Assembly (NCBI GenBank): GCA_020844795.1
Contig: CP086218.1
Location: forward strand, 1,028,982 to 1,069,530
Length of the DNA stretch: 40,549 nucleotides
Origin: Methanothrix sp.
GTDB taxonomy: Archaea; Halobacteriota; Methanosarcinia; Methanotrichales; Methanotrichaceae
Reading direction: 5' to 3'
The notes below the pieces were generated by a model. That model saw only the letters and a program-made list of their open reading frames with translations, was not told the origin of the DNA and did not search any database. The position numbers and the translations under genes are program-made. Shown here in pieces: positions 26,424-34,344 of the stretch (position 1 is its first letter; every line of letters starts with the position of its first letter).

Positions 26424-26473
26424 TTTGCGAAAAACCGTGAAAACAGCCTCGCACGGTGGCTGAGAACGACCAG

Positions 26474-26485
26474 GGGTTATTTAAA
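26474..26485 (-). promoter_or_regulatory. TATA box of the TRAM gene
   Basis: Minus strand GGTTTAAATAAC. The predicted transcription start is about 26450-26455, giving a leader of about 30 nt. The element lies directly downstream of the truncated ABC ATPase, so the 3' part of that gene has been replaced by this promoter. Confidence 0.55.
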
Positions 26486-26521
26486 CCTATCCCCGGTCCC
26501 CAGTGGGTTCAGCAGCATATC

Positions 26522-26728
26522 TCAATCCGCCCTGCAGATCTCGCTGGAGGTGGGGGTGTCAAAAAGGCCGATCATGTTCAGAAGGGTAGATTTTCCGCTT
26601 CCGCTGGGCCCCACGATCGATAGGACCTCCCCCTCCTCGATCGTCAGGTCGACGTCGTCCAAGGCCACCAGCTCGACGCCGTCTCCGTATACCTTCCGCA
26701 GCTTCTTGATCTCGATGATGTTGCTCAA
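26522..26728 (-). pseudogene. Truncated ABC transporter ATP-binding subunit (MacB/LolD type)
   Basis: 68 residues from a TTG start. It keeps the N-terminal strand, A-loop Tyr14 (RKVYGDG) and Walker [10 protein letters not shown] (residues 40-48), then [16 protein letters not shown] and stops. A functional LolD/MacB ATPase has about 220-230 residues; the Q-loop, signature LSGGQ, Walker B and H-loop are absent. None of the three frames downstream continues the fold; the TRAM promoter follows. It is therefore a remnant, 22 bp after the permease gene and in the same direction, and cannot hydrolyse ATP on its own. Confidence 0.8.
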
Positions 26729-26750
26729 AATCTGATCGTCTCCATAAATC

Positions 26751-27905
26751 TTATTCTGTTGCTATCGCCTTCACAGGATCGAGCCTGGAGGCCTTAAAGG
26801 CCGGGTATATTCCTGCGAAGAAATTTACGAGTATGGCGAATAGGGCGACGTAAAGGAACGTCTCCACCTCCAGGACGACGGTCATCCGGGAGGCTATGTA
26901 GATCTCCGCCGGAACCTCGATCGTACCTATCAGCTTTGCGGCAACGTATGCTAGCCCTCCGCCAAGGAGGGCTGAGGGGGGGGCGAGGATGACCGACTCC
27001 AGGACGAAGATCTTCATGATCGACCTTCTGGTGGCACCCATGGCCATCAGGATCCCTATCTCCTTCGTCCTTCGGCTTATTATCATTATCATGGTGTTGG
27101 CTATACCGAAGCCCGATATTATTAAAATTAATATATAGAATGCAATTGAGTAGATCTCCTGGGAGTCCAGCTGCTCCAGGATGTCCCTGCTCTTCTCCTG
27201 CCAGCTCTCGGCCTTGTAGAAGGTCCTCTCGTTGAGGTCGGCGGCGACGGCGGGGGCTGCATAGATATCCGATAGCCTGATCCCCACCTCCGATACCACA
27301 TCCCCCTCCCCCAGCAGCTCCTGGGCGGTATCGAGGGGGAGGTATATGAGGGATCTGTCGAGCCCCGTCCCGGTCCTTATGACGCCGACCGCCGTCACCT
27401 GGAGGGTCGCGTCCCTTCTCGTAATCCTGAACTTGTCTCCGACATTGAGTTCCAGGTCGTCGGCGAGGTCGATACCTACCACGGCGGCGAGCCTCCTGTA
27501 CCGCAGGTCGTAGTAGTCGCCGGAGACGACGTCGTCTTGGACCTTCAGGAGGATATCTTCCAGGAGAGGGTCGGCGCCGATGAAGGTCACCCCCTCGACG
27601 TTGTTCTTATGTTTTGCAGCCGCCATCCCCGAGACCCTCGGCGACGCCACCAGAACCCCCGGACTCCCGGACGCCATCTGCGAAAGGGTTCTGTAGAGAT
27701 GGATGTAGTCCTCCCCCTCCTTCGGACCGATCGTTATATGCGGTGCGTTCTCGACGGTATTCTCGATCAGGTTCTCTCGGTACCCCTCGGTGATCCCTAT
27801 CAGGACGACGATCACCCCCACCGCCAGGGCGACGGAGAGGATCGTGAAGAGGACCATCCTCGGATTTCCGAGGATATGTCGTTCTGCGATCGATAGCTCG
27901 AACAT
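26751..27905 (-). CDS. FtsX/MacB-type ABC transporter permease (first copy)
   Basis: 384 residues from ATG 27905 (GAGGT eight bases upstream; the TTG at 27926 would overlap the previous gene). Layout: one N-terminal transmembrane helix (about 19-42), a MacB-like periplasmic domain (about 45-255), and three C-terminal helices (about 258-285, 310-340, 350-375) ending in [17 protein letters not shown], the family C-terminal motif. [15 protein letters not shown] is the coupling helix that contacts the ATPase. Such permeases move lipoproteins, peptides or other substrates across or out of the membrane. Four bases after the second permease gene. Confidence 0.9.
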   Translation of the reverse strand: MFELSIAERHILGNPRMVLFTILSVALAVGVIVVLIGITEGYRENLIENTVENAPHITIGPKEGEDYIHLYRTLSQMASGSPGVLVASPRVSGMAAAKHKNNVEGVTFIGADPLLEDILLKVQDDVVSGDYYDLRYRRLAAVVGIDLADDLELNVGDKFRITRRDATLQVTAVGVIRTGTGLDRSLIYLPLDTAQELLGEGDVVSEVGIRLSDIYAAPAVAADLNERTFYKAESWQEKSRDILEQLDSQEIYSIAFYILILIISGFGIANTMIMIISRRTKEIGILMAMGATRRSIMKIFVLESVILAPPSALLGGGLAYVAAKLIGTIEVPAEIYIASRMTVVLEVETFLYVALFAILVNFFAGIYPAFKASRLDPVKAIATE

Positions 27906-27909
27906 CTCT

Positions 27910-29109
27910 TCAACCTCGGAGGGCAACTACAGGATCCAGACGCGAGGCCTTGTGGGCTGGGTAGACCCCTGCCGCCATGCTCAATGCCAGCGCCAGTAGC
28001 GGGAATGCGATGAGGTCGACGGGATCGACGATGAACTGGATCAATATCGGCTGAGGGGCGTTCGGCGCTGTTATTACGTACTCCTGGGCGTGCAGGTAGA
28101 TCGATATCGCATAACCGACGACGGTCCCGAAGGCTCCGCCGGCGATGCCCAGGACCCCGCTCTCGATGAGAAATATCCTCCTGATGGTGGAGGAAGAGGA
28201 GCCCATCGCCATCATCATCCCTATAGCCCTCGTCTTCTCGAGGACTACCATGTTCATGACGTTGGCGATCCCGAAGGAGGCGATCAGAAGCAATAGGGCC
28301 AGGATCAGGTTGTTGGAGAACTTCTCGAAGGCGAGGGTCTCCTCGAACTCGGGAAAGAGCGACCTCCAGCTTCTGGCATCGTATCCTAGGGCCGAGATCT
28401 CGGCGGCGATCTCGTCGGCCCGATAGGGGTCGGCGGTCTTGACGTTGATGTAGGTTATGACGTCTCCCTCCCCCAGAAACCTTCGGGCCGTATCGAGGGA
28501 GACGAAGGCGTCTCGATCCCAATCGACTCCGGTTCTGAAGACCCCCACCACCACCAGGTTCATGGTGGTGGCGTCTGGAAAGCTGGCGACGACGCCGTCG
28601 CCGATCTTCGCGTCCAGCCGCCGGGCTGTCTCCTCCCCCAGGACGATCCTCCGGCCGCTGGCGATTCCCCGCAGGTCCCCCTCCATCATGTACTTGTCGC
28701 CGATCCTGGTGACGACGTTCAGCTCTTCCGGGATCACTCCCGTCATCTCGACGTTCTCGAGGTTCCCCTCAAAGGAGAGGGTCGCGGTGGTGCTGAGGGC
28801 GGGAGAGACGGCGATGACCCCGGGGATCGTCCAGATGAACTCCATCAGGGTCTTGTAAAGGTATATATGGTTCTCCCCATCCTTGGGAGTGACGAGGACG
28901 TGGGGTGCCAGCTCGAAGACTATCTGGAAGATAGTCTCGAAGCTCCCGTTCATCAGCGACCTCATGATTATTATGATGGCCACGGCTAAGCCTACGGCTC
29001 CCACGGCGAGGGCGGTCTGCCTCTTTCTGGTTCTAATGTGTTTCATCGCCACGAAGAGTTCGAGGAAGGGATCACCCCCAGATATCTGAAGGAATAATAA
29101 CGACGCCAA
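27910..29109 (-). CDS. FtsX/MacB-type ABC transporter permease (second copy)
   Basis: 399 residues from a TTG at 29109; by comparison with the third copy the conserved part begins near residue 16 (FLELFVAMKHIRTRKRQT), and no good start codon is seen there except GTG/ATG at FV-AM, so the start is uncertain. N-terminal helix (about 34-50), extracytoplasmic MacB domain, and three C-terminal helices; RAIGMMMAMGSSSSTIRR is the coupling helix and [16 protein letters not shown] the C-terminus. Close paralogue of the next gene upstream. A TATA box lies at 29127-29137, so this gene and the two after it may have their own transcript. Confidence 0.88.
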   Translation of the reverse strand: MASLLFLQISGGDPFLELFVAMKHIRTRKRQTALAVGAVGLAVAIIIIMRSLMNGSFETIFQIVFELAPHVLVTPKDGENHIYLYKTLMEFIWTIPGVIAVSPALSTTATLSFEGNLENVEMTGVIPEELNVVTRIGDKYMMEGDLRGIASGRRIVLGEETARRLDAKIGDGVVASFPDATTMNLVVVGVFRTGVDWDRDAFVSLDTARRFLGEGDVITYINVKTADPYRADEIAAEISALGYDARSWRSLFPEFEETLAFEKFSNNLILALLLLIASFGIANVMNMVVLEKTRAIGMMMAMGSSSSTIRRIFLIESGVLGIAGGAFGTVVGYAISIYLHAQEYVITAPNAPQPILIQFIVDPVDLIAFPLLALALSMAAGVYPAHKASRLDPVVALRG

Positions 29110-29126
29110 TAGCCCTTCTTCGGATC

Positions 29127-29137
29127 TTATTTAAAAA
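29127..29137 (-). promoter_or_regulatory. TATA box before the second permease gene
   Basis: Minus strand TTTTTAAATAAG. The predicted transcription start is near 29103-29110, at or just beyond the TTG assigned as the start, which suggests a leaderless message or a start farther inside. Confidence 0.45.
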
Positions 29138-29214
29138 GATCGGGCTCCGCCACCCTTCATCGAACCTGCTGGCCCGGAAGATGATCGACCTATGCCGCAG
29201 AGTGGGTTCCGGGT

Positions 29215-30366
29215 TCAGCCCCGGAGGGCTACGACGGGATCGAGCTTAGATGCCTGGTGAGCGGGGTAGACCCCGGCGGCGGTGGAGAGGAGGAGGGTTA
29301 TCAGGGGGAAGGAAAGAAGGTCCCGGGGATCGACGACGAAGGTGAGATAGACGGAGAAGCCGGGGCCGGAGGATAGTGCGATGGCGAGGCTGTTGATGTA
29401 GGCTGCGATTCCGTAGGCGATGATGCAGCCCGCCATACCGCCGGCGAGCCCCAGGATCCCGGCCTCCACGAGGAAGATCCTCCGGATGATCGATGAGGTG
29501 GCTCCCATGGCCATCATCATGCCGATCTCCCTCGTCTTCTCCAGGACGAGGAGGTTCATGACGTTGGCGATCCCGAAGGCGGAGATGACTATCACCAGGA
29601 GCATTATTATGGTGTTGGAGAGCCGGCGGCTCTGGATATTCTCGACGATCCCCGACTGGCTCTGCCAGCTCTCGGCGTTGTAGCCCCGCTCTCTTAGAGA
29701 GGCTGCCACCTCTTCTGCCATGTATATGTCGTCGAGCTTTATCTGGACCTCGGTTATGACGCTCCCCTCCCCGAGGAAGTCTCTTGCCGTCTTCATGGAG
29801 ACGTAGGCGTAGTTCGTAGAGAAGCCGCCGGTGTCGAAGATCCCCGTAACTACGAGGCTCAAGGTCCTGGCGTCGGGAAAGCTCGTCCTGACGATATCGC
29901 CGAGCTTCAAATCCAACCGCTCCGCCATCTCCCTGTCCAGGGCCACCCTCCTGCCTCCCTCGATAGAGTCGAGGCTCCCCTCCAAGATGTAGTCGAGGCC
30001 TATCCTCGATATCTTGTTCAGCTCGTCGGGGACGACCCCCCGGAGGACGACGTTCTCGACCTTCCCGCCGGAGGAGAGGGAGGCGGTCGTCGATAGAGCC
30101 GGGGAGGCGGCCGTCACCCCCGGGATCGTCCAGATCGCATCGAGGAGTGAGTTGTAGAGGTATATCCGGCTCTCGCCCTCCTTCGGAAGGACGGTGACGT
30201 GGGGGACGAACTGGAATATGATCTCGTTGACCGTACCCTCAAAGCCGTTTATCAGCGACCGGAAGAGGATGGTGATGGTGACGGCGAGGGCGACGGCTCC
30301 CACCGCTAAAAGGGTCTGCCTCCTCCTGGCGGTGAGGTGTTTTCTTGCGGCGTAAAGCTCGAACAA
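29215..30366 (-). CDS. FtsX/MacB-type ABC transporter permease (third copy)
   Basis: 383 residues from a TTG at 30366 (MFELYAARKHLTARRRQT). N-terminal helix (about 19-36), extracytoplasmic domain with VPHVTVLPKEGESRIYLYNSL, three C-terminal helices (about 250-275, 300-325, 345-370), coupling helix REIGMMMAMGATSSIIRR, end PAHQASKLDPVVALRG. It aligns along its length with the second copy (same GESRIYLYN/GENHIYLYK, IWTIPGV, ALSTTA words), so the pair arose by duplication. First in the three-permease series; no intact ATPase is encoded in this window. Confidence 0.9.
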   Translation of the reverse strand: MFELYAARKHLTARRRQTLLAVGAVALAVTITILFRSLINGFEGTVNEIIFQFVPHVTVLPKEGESRIYLYNSLLDAIWTIPGVTAASPALSTTASLSSGGKVENVVLRGVVPDELNKISRIGLDYILEGSLDSIEGGRRVALDREMAERLDLKLGDIVRTSFPDARTLSLVVTGIFDTGGFSTNYAYVSMKTARDFLGEGSVITEVQIKLDDIYMAEEVAASLRERGYNAESWQSQSGIVENIQSRRLSNTIIMLLVIVISAFGIANVMNLLVLEKTREIGMMMAMGATSSIIRRIFLVEAGILGLAGGMAGCIIAYGIAAYINSLAIALSSGPGFSVYLTFVVDPRDLLSFPLITLLLSTAAGVYPAHQASKLDPVVALRG

Positions 30367-30476
30367 AGGGTCTCATCTCGGGTTTTATTCCCGTACCTCA
30401 GGGATCCGGACCTTGCTTAAGAAGTTGCGACGCCTCCCTCGGAAGTCGCCAGAGAAGGGGATCTCAGGGAGGCCTC

Positions 30477-31274
30477 TCAGAGAGGGACCTCTTGGGCTTC
30501 TTCCACCGAATAGTTCTCGTGGACGATCTTGCATAGCCTCTTGACAAATAACGTCGGGTCTTCGGCCTGGAATATGTTCCTGCCTATGGAGAGGCCTGCG
30601 CCACCGACGCTGATGGAGTCGCGGACCATCTCCAAAACCTGGTGTTCCGTCTCCATCTTTGGGCCGCCGGCGATCACCACGGGGACGCTGCAGCCCCTGA
30701 CCACCTCCCGGAAGGTCTCGGGAGATCCGGTGTAGTTCGTCTTGACTATGTCAACCCCCAGTTCAGCCCCGATCCGGGCTGCGTGCTTGACGTACTCGAC
30801 GGCGTGCTCCGAGGAGACCTTCGCCCCCCTCGGGTACATCATGGCGAGGAGGGGCATCCCCCAGCGGTCGCAGCTCCGAGCAACCCTTCCCAGGTCCTGG
30901 AGCATCTCGGCCTCGTCGTGGGCGCCGACGTTGACGTGGATGCTGACGGCGTCCGCCCCGATCCTGATGGCATCCTCCACCTCGGTGACCAGGACCTTGT
31001 GGTTTGGGTCGGGGCCGAGGCTGGAGCTGGCGGATAGGTGGATTATCAGACCCACGTCCTTGCCGTAGCCCCGGTGGCCGTGGAGGGGGAGGCCCATGTG
31101 GCCTAGGACGGCGTTCGCCCCCCCCTCCGCCACCCTGTCGACAGCCTCCTGCAGGTCGATCAGCCCGCCGATCGGCCCCACCGTCAGGCCGTGGTCCATG
31201 GGGACGATGACCGTCCGATTCGTCCTCCTGTTGAAGATCCTCTCCATCCTGATGGACTTTCCGACGTTCCTCAT
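30477..31274 (-). CDS. aroA': 2-amino-3,7-dideoxy-D-threo-hept-6-ulosonate synthase (ADH synthase, archaeal shikimate pathway)
   Basis: 265 residues, class I aldolase fold (DhnA/FBA family). In methanogens this enzyme joins aspartate semialdehyde with a hydroxypyruvaldehyde-phosphate-derived unit, the first step of the alternative route to 3-dehydroquinate and aromatic amino acids. Catalytic residues: Asp27 (VPMDHGLT), Tyr147 (MMYPRG) and Schiff-base Lys178 (DIVKTNYTG); GGPKMET and [12 protein letters not shown] bind phosphate. A related fructose-1,6-bisphosphate aldolase is the alternative, but the MDHG...YPRG pattern and length favour ADH synthase. ATG at 31274 without a ribosome-binding site; a TATA-like CTTTTAATCT at 31301-31311 implies a very short leader. 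The usual partner, dehydroquinate synthase II, is not in this window. Confidence 0.85.
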   Translation of the reverse strand: MRNVGKSIRMERIFNRRTNRTVIVPMDHGLTVGPIGGLIDLQEAVDRVAEGGANAVLGHMGLPLHGHRGYGKDVGLIIHLSASSSLGPDPNHKVLVTEVEDAIRIGADAVSIHVNVGAHDEAEMLQDLGRVARSCDRWGMPLLAMMYPRGAKVSSEHAVEYVKHAARIGAELGVDIVKTNYTGSPETFREVVRGCSVPVVIAGGPKMETEHQVLEMVRDSISVGGAGLSIGRNIFQAEDPTLFVKRLCKIVHENYSVEEAQEVPL

Positions 31275-31344
31275 GGGGGAAGGGCTTTGGAGAGTCGAGA
31301 TTAAAAGGTGATGGTCAGGACCGGAATGGATCTCGTTCAGACCG

Positions 31345-31357
31345 GATTATTTAATTA
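31345..31357 (+). promoter_or_regulatory. TATA box of the SIMPL-domain gene
   Basis: GATTATTTAATTAC, about 35-40 bp before the ATG at 31389; predicted start about 31375, and GTGAGG (31376-31381) as ribosome-binding site. It shares a 114-bp divergent gap with the ADH synthase promoter. Confidence 0.5.
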
Positions 31358-31388
31358 CTTTAGAACCTATCATAAGTGAGGATTGTTT

Positions 31389-32135
31389 ATGAGGATATTC
31401 GAAGCCCTTCTACTGGCAATGATAGCGATTTTGGCGACGGCGTCAGCCTCGTTCGCCGCCGACGACGGATCCGACGTATCGGCCCTGACGGTCTCCGGGA
31501 CCGGGGAGGCGACCGCCGACGCCGACATCGTGACGATAGTCCTGGGGGTCGAGACGAGGAGCGAGAGCGCCGCGGAGGCGGTCGCGGATAACGGACGGAT
31601 GATGGCCGACGCCATCGAGGCCCTATTGGCGGCCGGCGTACCTCCGGAGGAGATCAAAACCTCTCAATTTTCGATCCGTCCCACCAGGGACTGGATAGAC
31701 GGAAGGCTCTCCGATAAGGTCGTCTTCGAGGTCAATAACCAGGTCACCTTTACATTAGATCTCGCCGATGAGATGGATATCGGAGTCCTCATCGACGGGG
31801 CCGTGGGGGCAGGGGCTAACACCGTCGATAGCGTCACCTTCGGCCTGCGAGATCCGACTCCCGTACAGGAGGAGGCGCTGGTGGAGGCGGTCTTAGACGC
31901 CATGGGGAAGGCAGGGGTGATCTCCCAGGCCGCTGGCGTGGTTCTGGGGAGGATCCTCTCGATATCTGAGGGCGGATACTCGCCCGTTCCCATGGCCGAG
32001 AGCAGGATCTACTTCGCCGCCGACGTAGGGGCTGCGACCCCGATCGTCCCCGGGGACGTGAAGGTGACGGCGACGGTGACCATCACCTACGAGATCATGA
32101 GCGGGGTTGTCACACCCCCCGACCAGGCCGAGTGA
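31389..32135 (+). CDS. Secreted SIMPL (DUF541) domain protein
   Basis: 248 residues. Signal peptide MRIFEALLLAMIAILATASASFA, cleavage about residue 23-24, so it is exported. The remainder is a SIMPL/DUF541 domain: LTVSGTGEATADADIVTIVLGVET, NGRMMADAIEALLAAGVPPEEIKTSQFSI, VTFTLDLADEMDIGVLIDGAV, VTVTITYEI at the end. These proteins are poorly understood; some bacterial ones protect against oxidative stress or form oligomeric rings. ATG 31389 is preferred over the TTG at 31383 because of the GTGAGG spacing. The stop codon sits within a terminator hairpin. Confidence 0.9.
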   Translation: MRIFEALLLAMIAILATASASFAADDGSDVSALTVSGTGEATADADIVTIVLGVETRSESAAEAVADNGRMMADAIEALLAAGVPPEEIKTSQFSIRPTRDWIDGRLSDKVVFEVNNQVTFTLDLADEMDIGVLIDGAVGAGANTVDSVTFGLRDPTPVQEEALVEAVLDAMGKAGVISQAAGVVLGRILSISEGGYSPVPMAESRIYFAADVGAATPIVPGDVKVTATVTITYEIMSGVVTPPDQAE

Positions 32136-32166
32136 TCCGCCTAAGGGCGGATCACCATCTTTTTTT
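32132..32166 (+). terminator. Intrinsic-type hairpin terminator of the SIMPL gene
   Basis: GTGATCCGCC (32132-32141), loop TAAG, GGCGGATCAC (32146-32155), a perfect 10-bp stem, followed by CATCTTTTTTT (32156-32166). The stop codon TGA (32133-32135) is inside the 5' arm. Confidence 0.85.
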
Positions 32167-32222
32167 GGCTCAGGTGCCAGTATATTTCCAGAAGCATAAA
32201 AAACTCCTGGACGCCTCCGGGC

Positions 32223-32618
32223 TCATCCCGCGTCGTAGTAGCAGACGGCGTCGACATCAAGAACCGTCGGGGACCCGAGCTTGAACCCCCTGGCGCCCCT
32301 CACCCGGCCATGGCCTACCATGGAGAGCTGGACCCTCGCCGCCTGAGCCTCCCTCTCCTCGTAGAAGTCGGCCCCCGCCTGGACGACCTTGTGGGTCACC
32401 ATCTGGATCTCCCTGATACTCGCCAGCATCCCCCCCGTCCCGTTGACGATGTCGGGGCCGCTCGCCTCCGTCAGGAATATGACGTCTCCGGGGCCTGAGT
32501 GGAGGAGGGCGATGAAGTTGTTGGGGCTTCTGATCTCCAGGGTCCTGATCCCGTTGGCCAATAGCTCCCTGATCACCTGTCTCGATATACCCGTAAGTGC
32601 AACACATTCCATCATCAT
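32223..32618 (-). CDS. DUF473-like conserved methanogen protein
   Basis: 131 residues, starting at one of three successive ATGs (32618, 32615 or 32612); the first overlaps the stop codon of the PAC2 gene (TGATG), so the two are coupled. Sequence ECVALTGISRQVIREL ... IRSPNNFIALL ... GDVIFLTEAS ... YEEREAQAARVQLS ... VLDVDAVCYYDAG looks like the DUF473 family of methanogens (family name from memory, moderate certainty). No catalytic motif seen; compact alpha/beta, cytosolic. Function unknown; co-translation with a proteasome-assembly-type protein is the main clue. An in-frame extension upstream lies inside the PAC2 gene and is a shadow. Confidence 0.75.
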   Translation of the reverse strand: MMMECVALTGISRQVIRELLANGIRTLEIRSPNNFIALLHSGPGDVIFLTEASGPDIVNGTGGMLASIREIQMVTHKVVQAGADFYEEREAQAARVQLSMVGHGRVRGARGFKLGSPTVLDVDAVCYYDAG

Positions 32619-33355
32619 CACCCGTACATGGGGAACTGCAGCTCTTTTCTCCCAGGGACCTCCTCGGCGGAGGAACTCTGGACCTGCTCTGCGAGCTTCT
32701 GCATCTGAAACTCGATCTCGTCCGCCCTCTCCTCCAGCTCCGTCGTATCGACGTTGAGGCTGTAGAGGTTGTTGAGCATCTTGATGGTGACGACGGCAGC
32801 TCGCGGGTCGGGGGCCATGCTGTGGGTCTCCCCCAGGAGGCATACCGCCGGCATCTTCCGGAGGAGACACTCGTTCATCACCGATCCGGATATCCCAGAT
32901 ATCGTCCCGAACTCGAAGACCTCTACCTGATCTTTTATCTTATTCAGCATCTCCCCGGTGGTGGCGGCGCCGAAGACCCGCTGCTCTTCGCCCATCACCG
33001 TAATCCCCGCAAGACAGACCATCTCCGTCGCCCCGATCGACTCCGCCCAGGATACTATCCCCCGGGCGAGGTCGTAGGAGGCGGCCGGATGGACGGGGAT
33101 GTCGGAGCTTACCACCACCACCCCCAGCTCTGCTTTCTCGTATATCCTCACCGGCATATGGGCCAGGCCGCCCACCAGGACCGACATCGGCGGAAAGAAC
33201 CTCGAATCGATGGCGCCGAGGTAGTCCATCTCCAGCTTGTTGATGACGTACTGGCTCGCGATATTTCCGATCAGCCCGATACCAGGGAACCCCTCGATGA
33301 CCACCGGGTTCTCGGAGCGGGGTTTCTCTGCTCTGACCTGGACTTCGTCAGTCAT
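32618..33355 (-). CDS. PAC2-family protein (proteasome assembly chaperone family)
   Basis: 245 residues. N-terminal VVIEGFPGIGLIGNIASQYVI (residues 18-38) and FPPMSVLVGGLAHMPVRIY are hallmarks of the PAC2 family; LAGITVMGEEQRVFGAATT and GSVMNECLL GISG-like segments follow; a C-terminal helix (205-230) is likely coiled-coil. Archaeal PbaA/PbaB of this family help assemble the 20S proteasome, although the role of each homologue differs. ATG at 33355; a TATA-like ATTTTTAATG lies at about 33403-33411. First gene of a two-gene unit with the DUF473-like protein. Confidence 0.9.
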   Translation of the reverse strand: MTDEVQVRAEKPRSENPVVIEGFPGIGLIGNIASQYVINKLEMDYLGAIDSRFFPPMSVLVGGLAHMPVRIYEKAELGVVVVSSDIPVHPAASYDLARGIVSWAESIGATEMVCLAGITVMGEEQRVFGAATTGEMLNKIKDQVEVFEFGTISGISGSVMNECLLRKMPAVCLLGETHSMAPDPRAAVVTIKMLNNLYSLNVDTTELEERADEIEFQMQKLAEQVQSSSAEEVPGRKELQFPMYG

Positions 33356-33446
33356 GAAAATATCTTTGGCCTCTGATGGGTGATAAGAGCATCGGTCACC
33401 CCATTAAAAATCCTCCATCCGGGAGGATCGCCGTAACAACTTATTA

Positions 33447-33456
33447 ATCGTATAAA
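33447..33456 (+). promoter_or_regulatory. TATA box of the redox/metal gene cluster
   Basis: CGTATAAACG with an upstream TTATTAAT; the predicted start is about 33475-33480, leaving a leader of about 30 nt. It is the only evident promoter before the co-directional genes from 33509 onwards. Confidence 0.45.
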
Positions 33457-33508
33457 CGCCTTAGATGATCATAGATGATAAGCTGATAAGGCGGGATGGT
33501 GTGAGGAT

Positions 33509-33790
33509 ATGGTACTTGAACGCGTCGGTGGAGAAGACAGGGGCAAGATAACCCTCTATGCCCTCAGCACATGTGTCTGGTGCAATAAGACCAAGAAGCT
33601 CCTGGCAGACCTGGGGGTGGAGTACAGCTACGTCTACGTCGATCTCCTGAAGGGGGACGATCGGAAGAGCGCCCTGGACGAGTTGAAACGGCACAACCCC
33701 AAGGCCACCTTCCCCACCACCGTCATCGACGACGGGAAGTGCATCATAGGCTTCAAAGAGAAGGAGATAAAGGAGGCCCTGAGGTTATGA
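33509..33790 (+). CDS. Glutaredoxin-like thiol-disulfide oxidoreductase
   Basis: 93 residues, thioredoxin fold. Active-site Cys22-Val-Trp-Cys25 ([13 protein letters not shown]), cis-proline in [10 protein letters not shown] (about residue 68) and [11 protein letters not shown] at the end, as in archaeal glutaredoxin-like proteins. It reduces protein disulfides in the cytosol. Its stop overlaps the next gene (ATGA), the ferredoxin:disulfide reductase, which is the likely electron donor. ATG at 33509 with GTGAGG upstream. Confidence 0.92.
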   Translation: MVLERVGGEDRGKITLYALSTCVWCNKTKKLLADLGVEYSYVYVDLLKGDDRKSALDELKRHNPKATFPTTVIDDGKCIIGFKEKEIKEALRL

Positions 33791-34305
33791 CCTATCTTGA
33801 ACCTTCCTCTGAGGAGGTCGAGTCCTTCCGCCAGCAGCTGGATGACGAGGCGGAGGAGATGGGCTATCACCTCAACCCCGACATCGACTTCACAAGAAAC
33901 CTGGTGCACGGGCTTCTGCTGAACGAGGGGCGTTACGGGTACCATTCCTGTCCCTGCAGGCTCGCCTCCGGGGAGAGAGACGACGACCTGGACATAATCT
34001 GCCCCTGCGACTATCGGGACCAGGATCTGAAAGATTACGGTGCTTGCTACTGCGCTCTCTACGTCTCTGACGAGGTACTATCCGGGGAGCGGGACCTGGC
34101 TCCGGTCCCCGAGAGGCGGCCGTCCCCGGATGAGAGGGAGAAGATGGCGAAGGGCTTCACCGCCCCCTCCGGCGAATCTCTCTCTTCGCTTACGTATCCG
34201 GTCTGGAGGTGCAAGGTCTGCGGATACCTGGCCGCAAGAGATGATCCGCCGGGGGTCTGCCCCATATGCAAGGCGAAAGCTGAACGGTTCGAGCGTTTCA
34301 TCTGA
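33787..34305 (+). CDS. Ferredoxin:disulfide reductase (FTR catalytic subunit fused to rubredoxin domain)
   Basis: 172 residues from ATG 33787, which overlaps the glutaredoxin stop. FTR-catalytic-subunit domain (1-100) with three CxC pairs, Cys55/57 (HSCPCRL), Cys72/74 (ICPCDYRD) and Cys87/89 (ACYCAL), which hold the special [4Fe-4S] cluster and the redox-active disulfide. Then a rubredoxin-like domain (138-172) with CKVCG and CPIC (Cys142, 145, 158, 161). This FTR-rubredoxin fusion is the ferredoxin:disulfide reductase described in Methanosarcina. It passes electrons from ferredoxin to a thioredoxin/glutaredoxin partner, here encoded next door. Confidence 0.93.
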   Translation: MTYLEPSSEEVESFRQQLDDEAEEMGYHLNPDIDFTRNLVHGLLLNEGRYGYHSCPCRLASGERDDDLDIICPCDYRDQDLKDYGACYCALYVSDEVLSGERDLAPVPERRPSPDEREKMAKGFTAPSGESLSSLTYPVWRCKVCGYLAARDDPPGVCPICKAKAERFERFI

Positions 34306-34344
34306 AGGTGGAACCAGGTAGATTCCGGTGGATGGAGGAGTACT

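Noticed and set aside
26430-26521. Possible frameshifted continuation of the truncated ABC ATPase
   Set aside because: Translated all three minus frames by eye; none gives Q-loop or signature-like sequence before the TRAM promoter.
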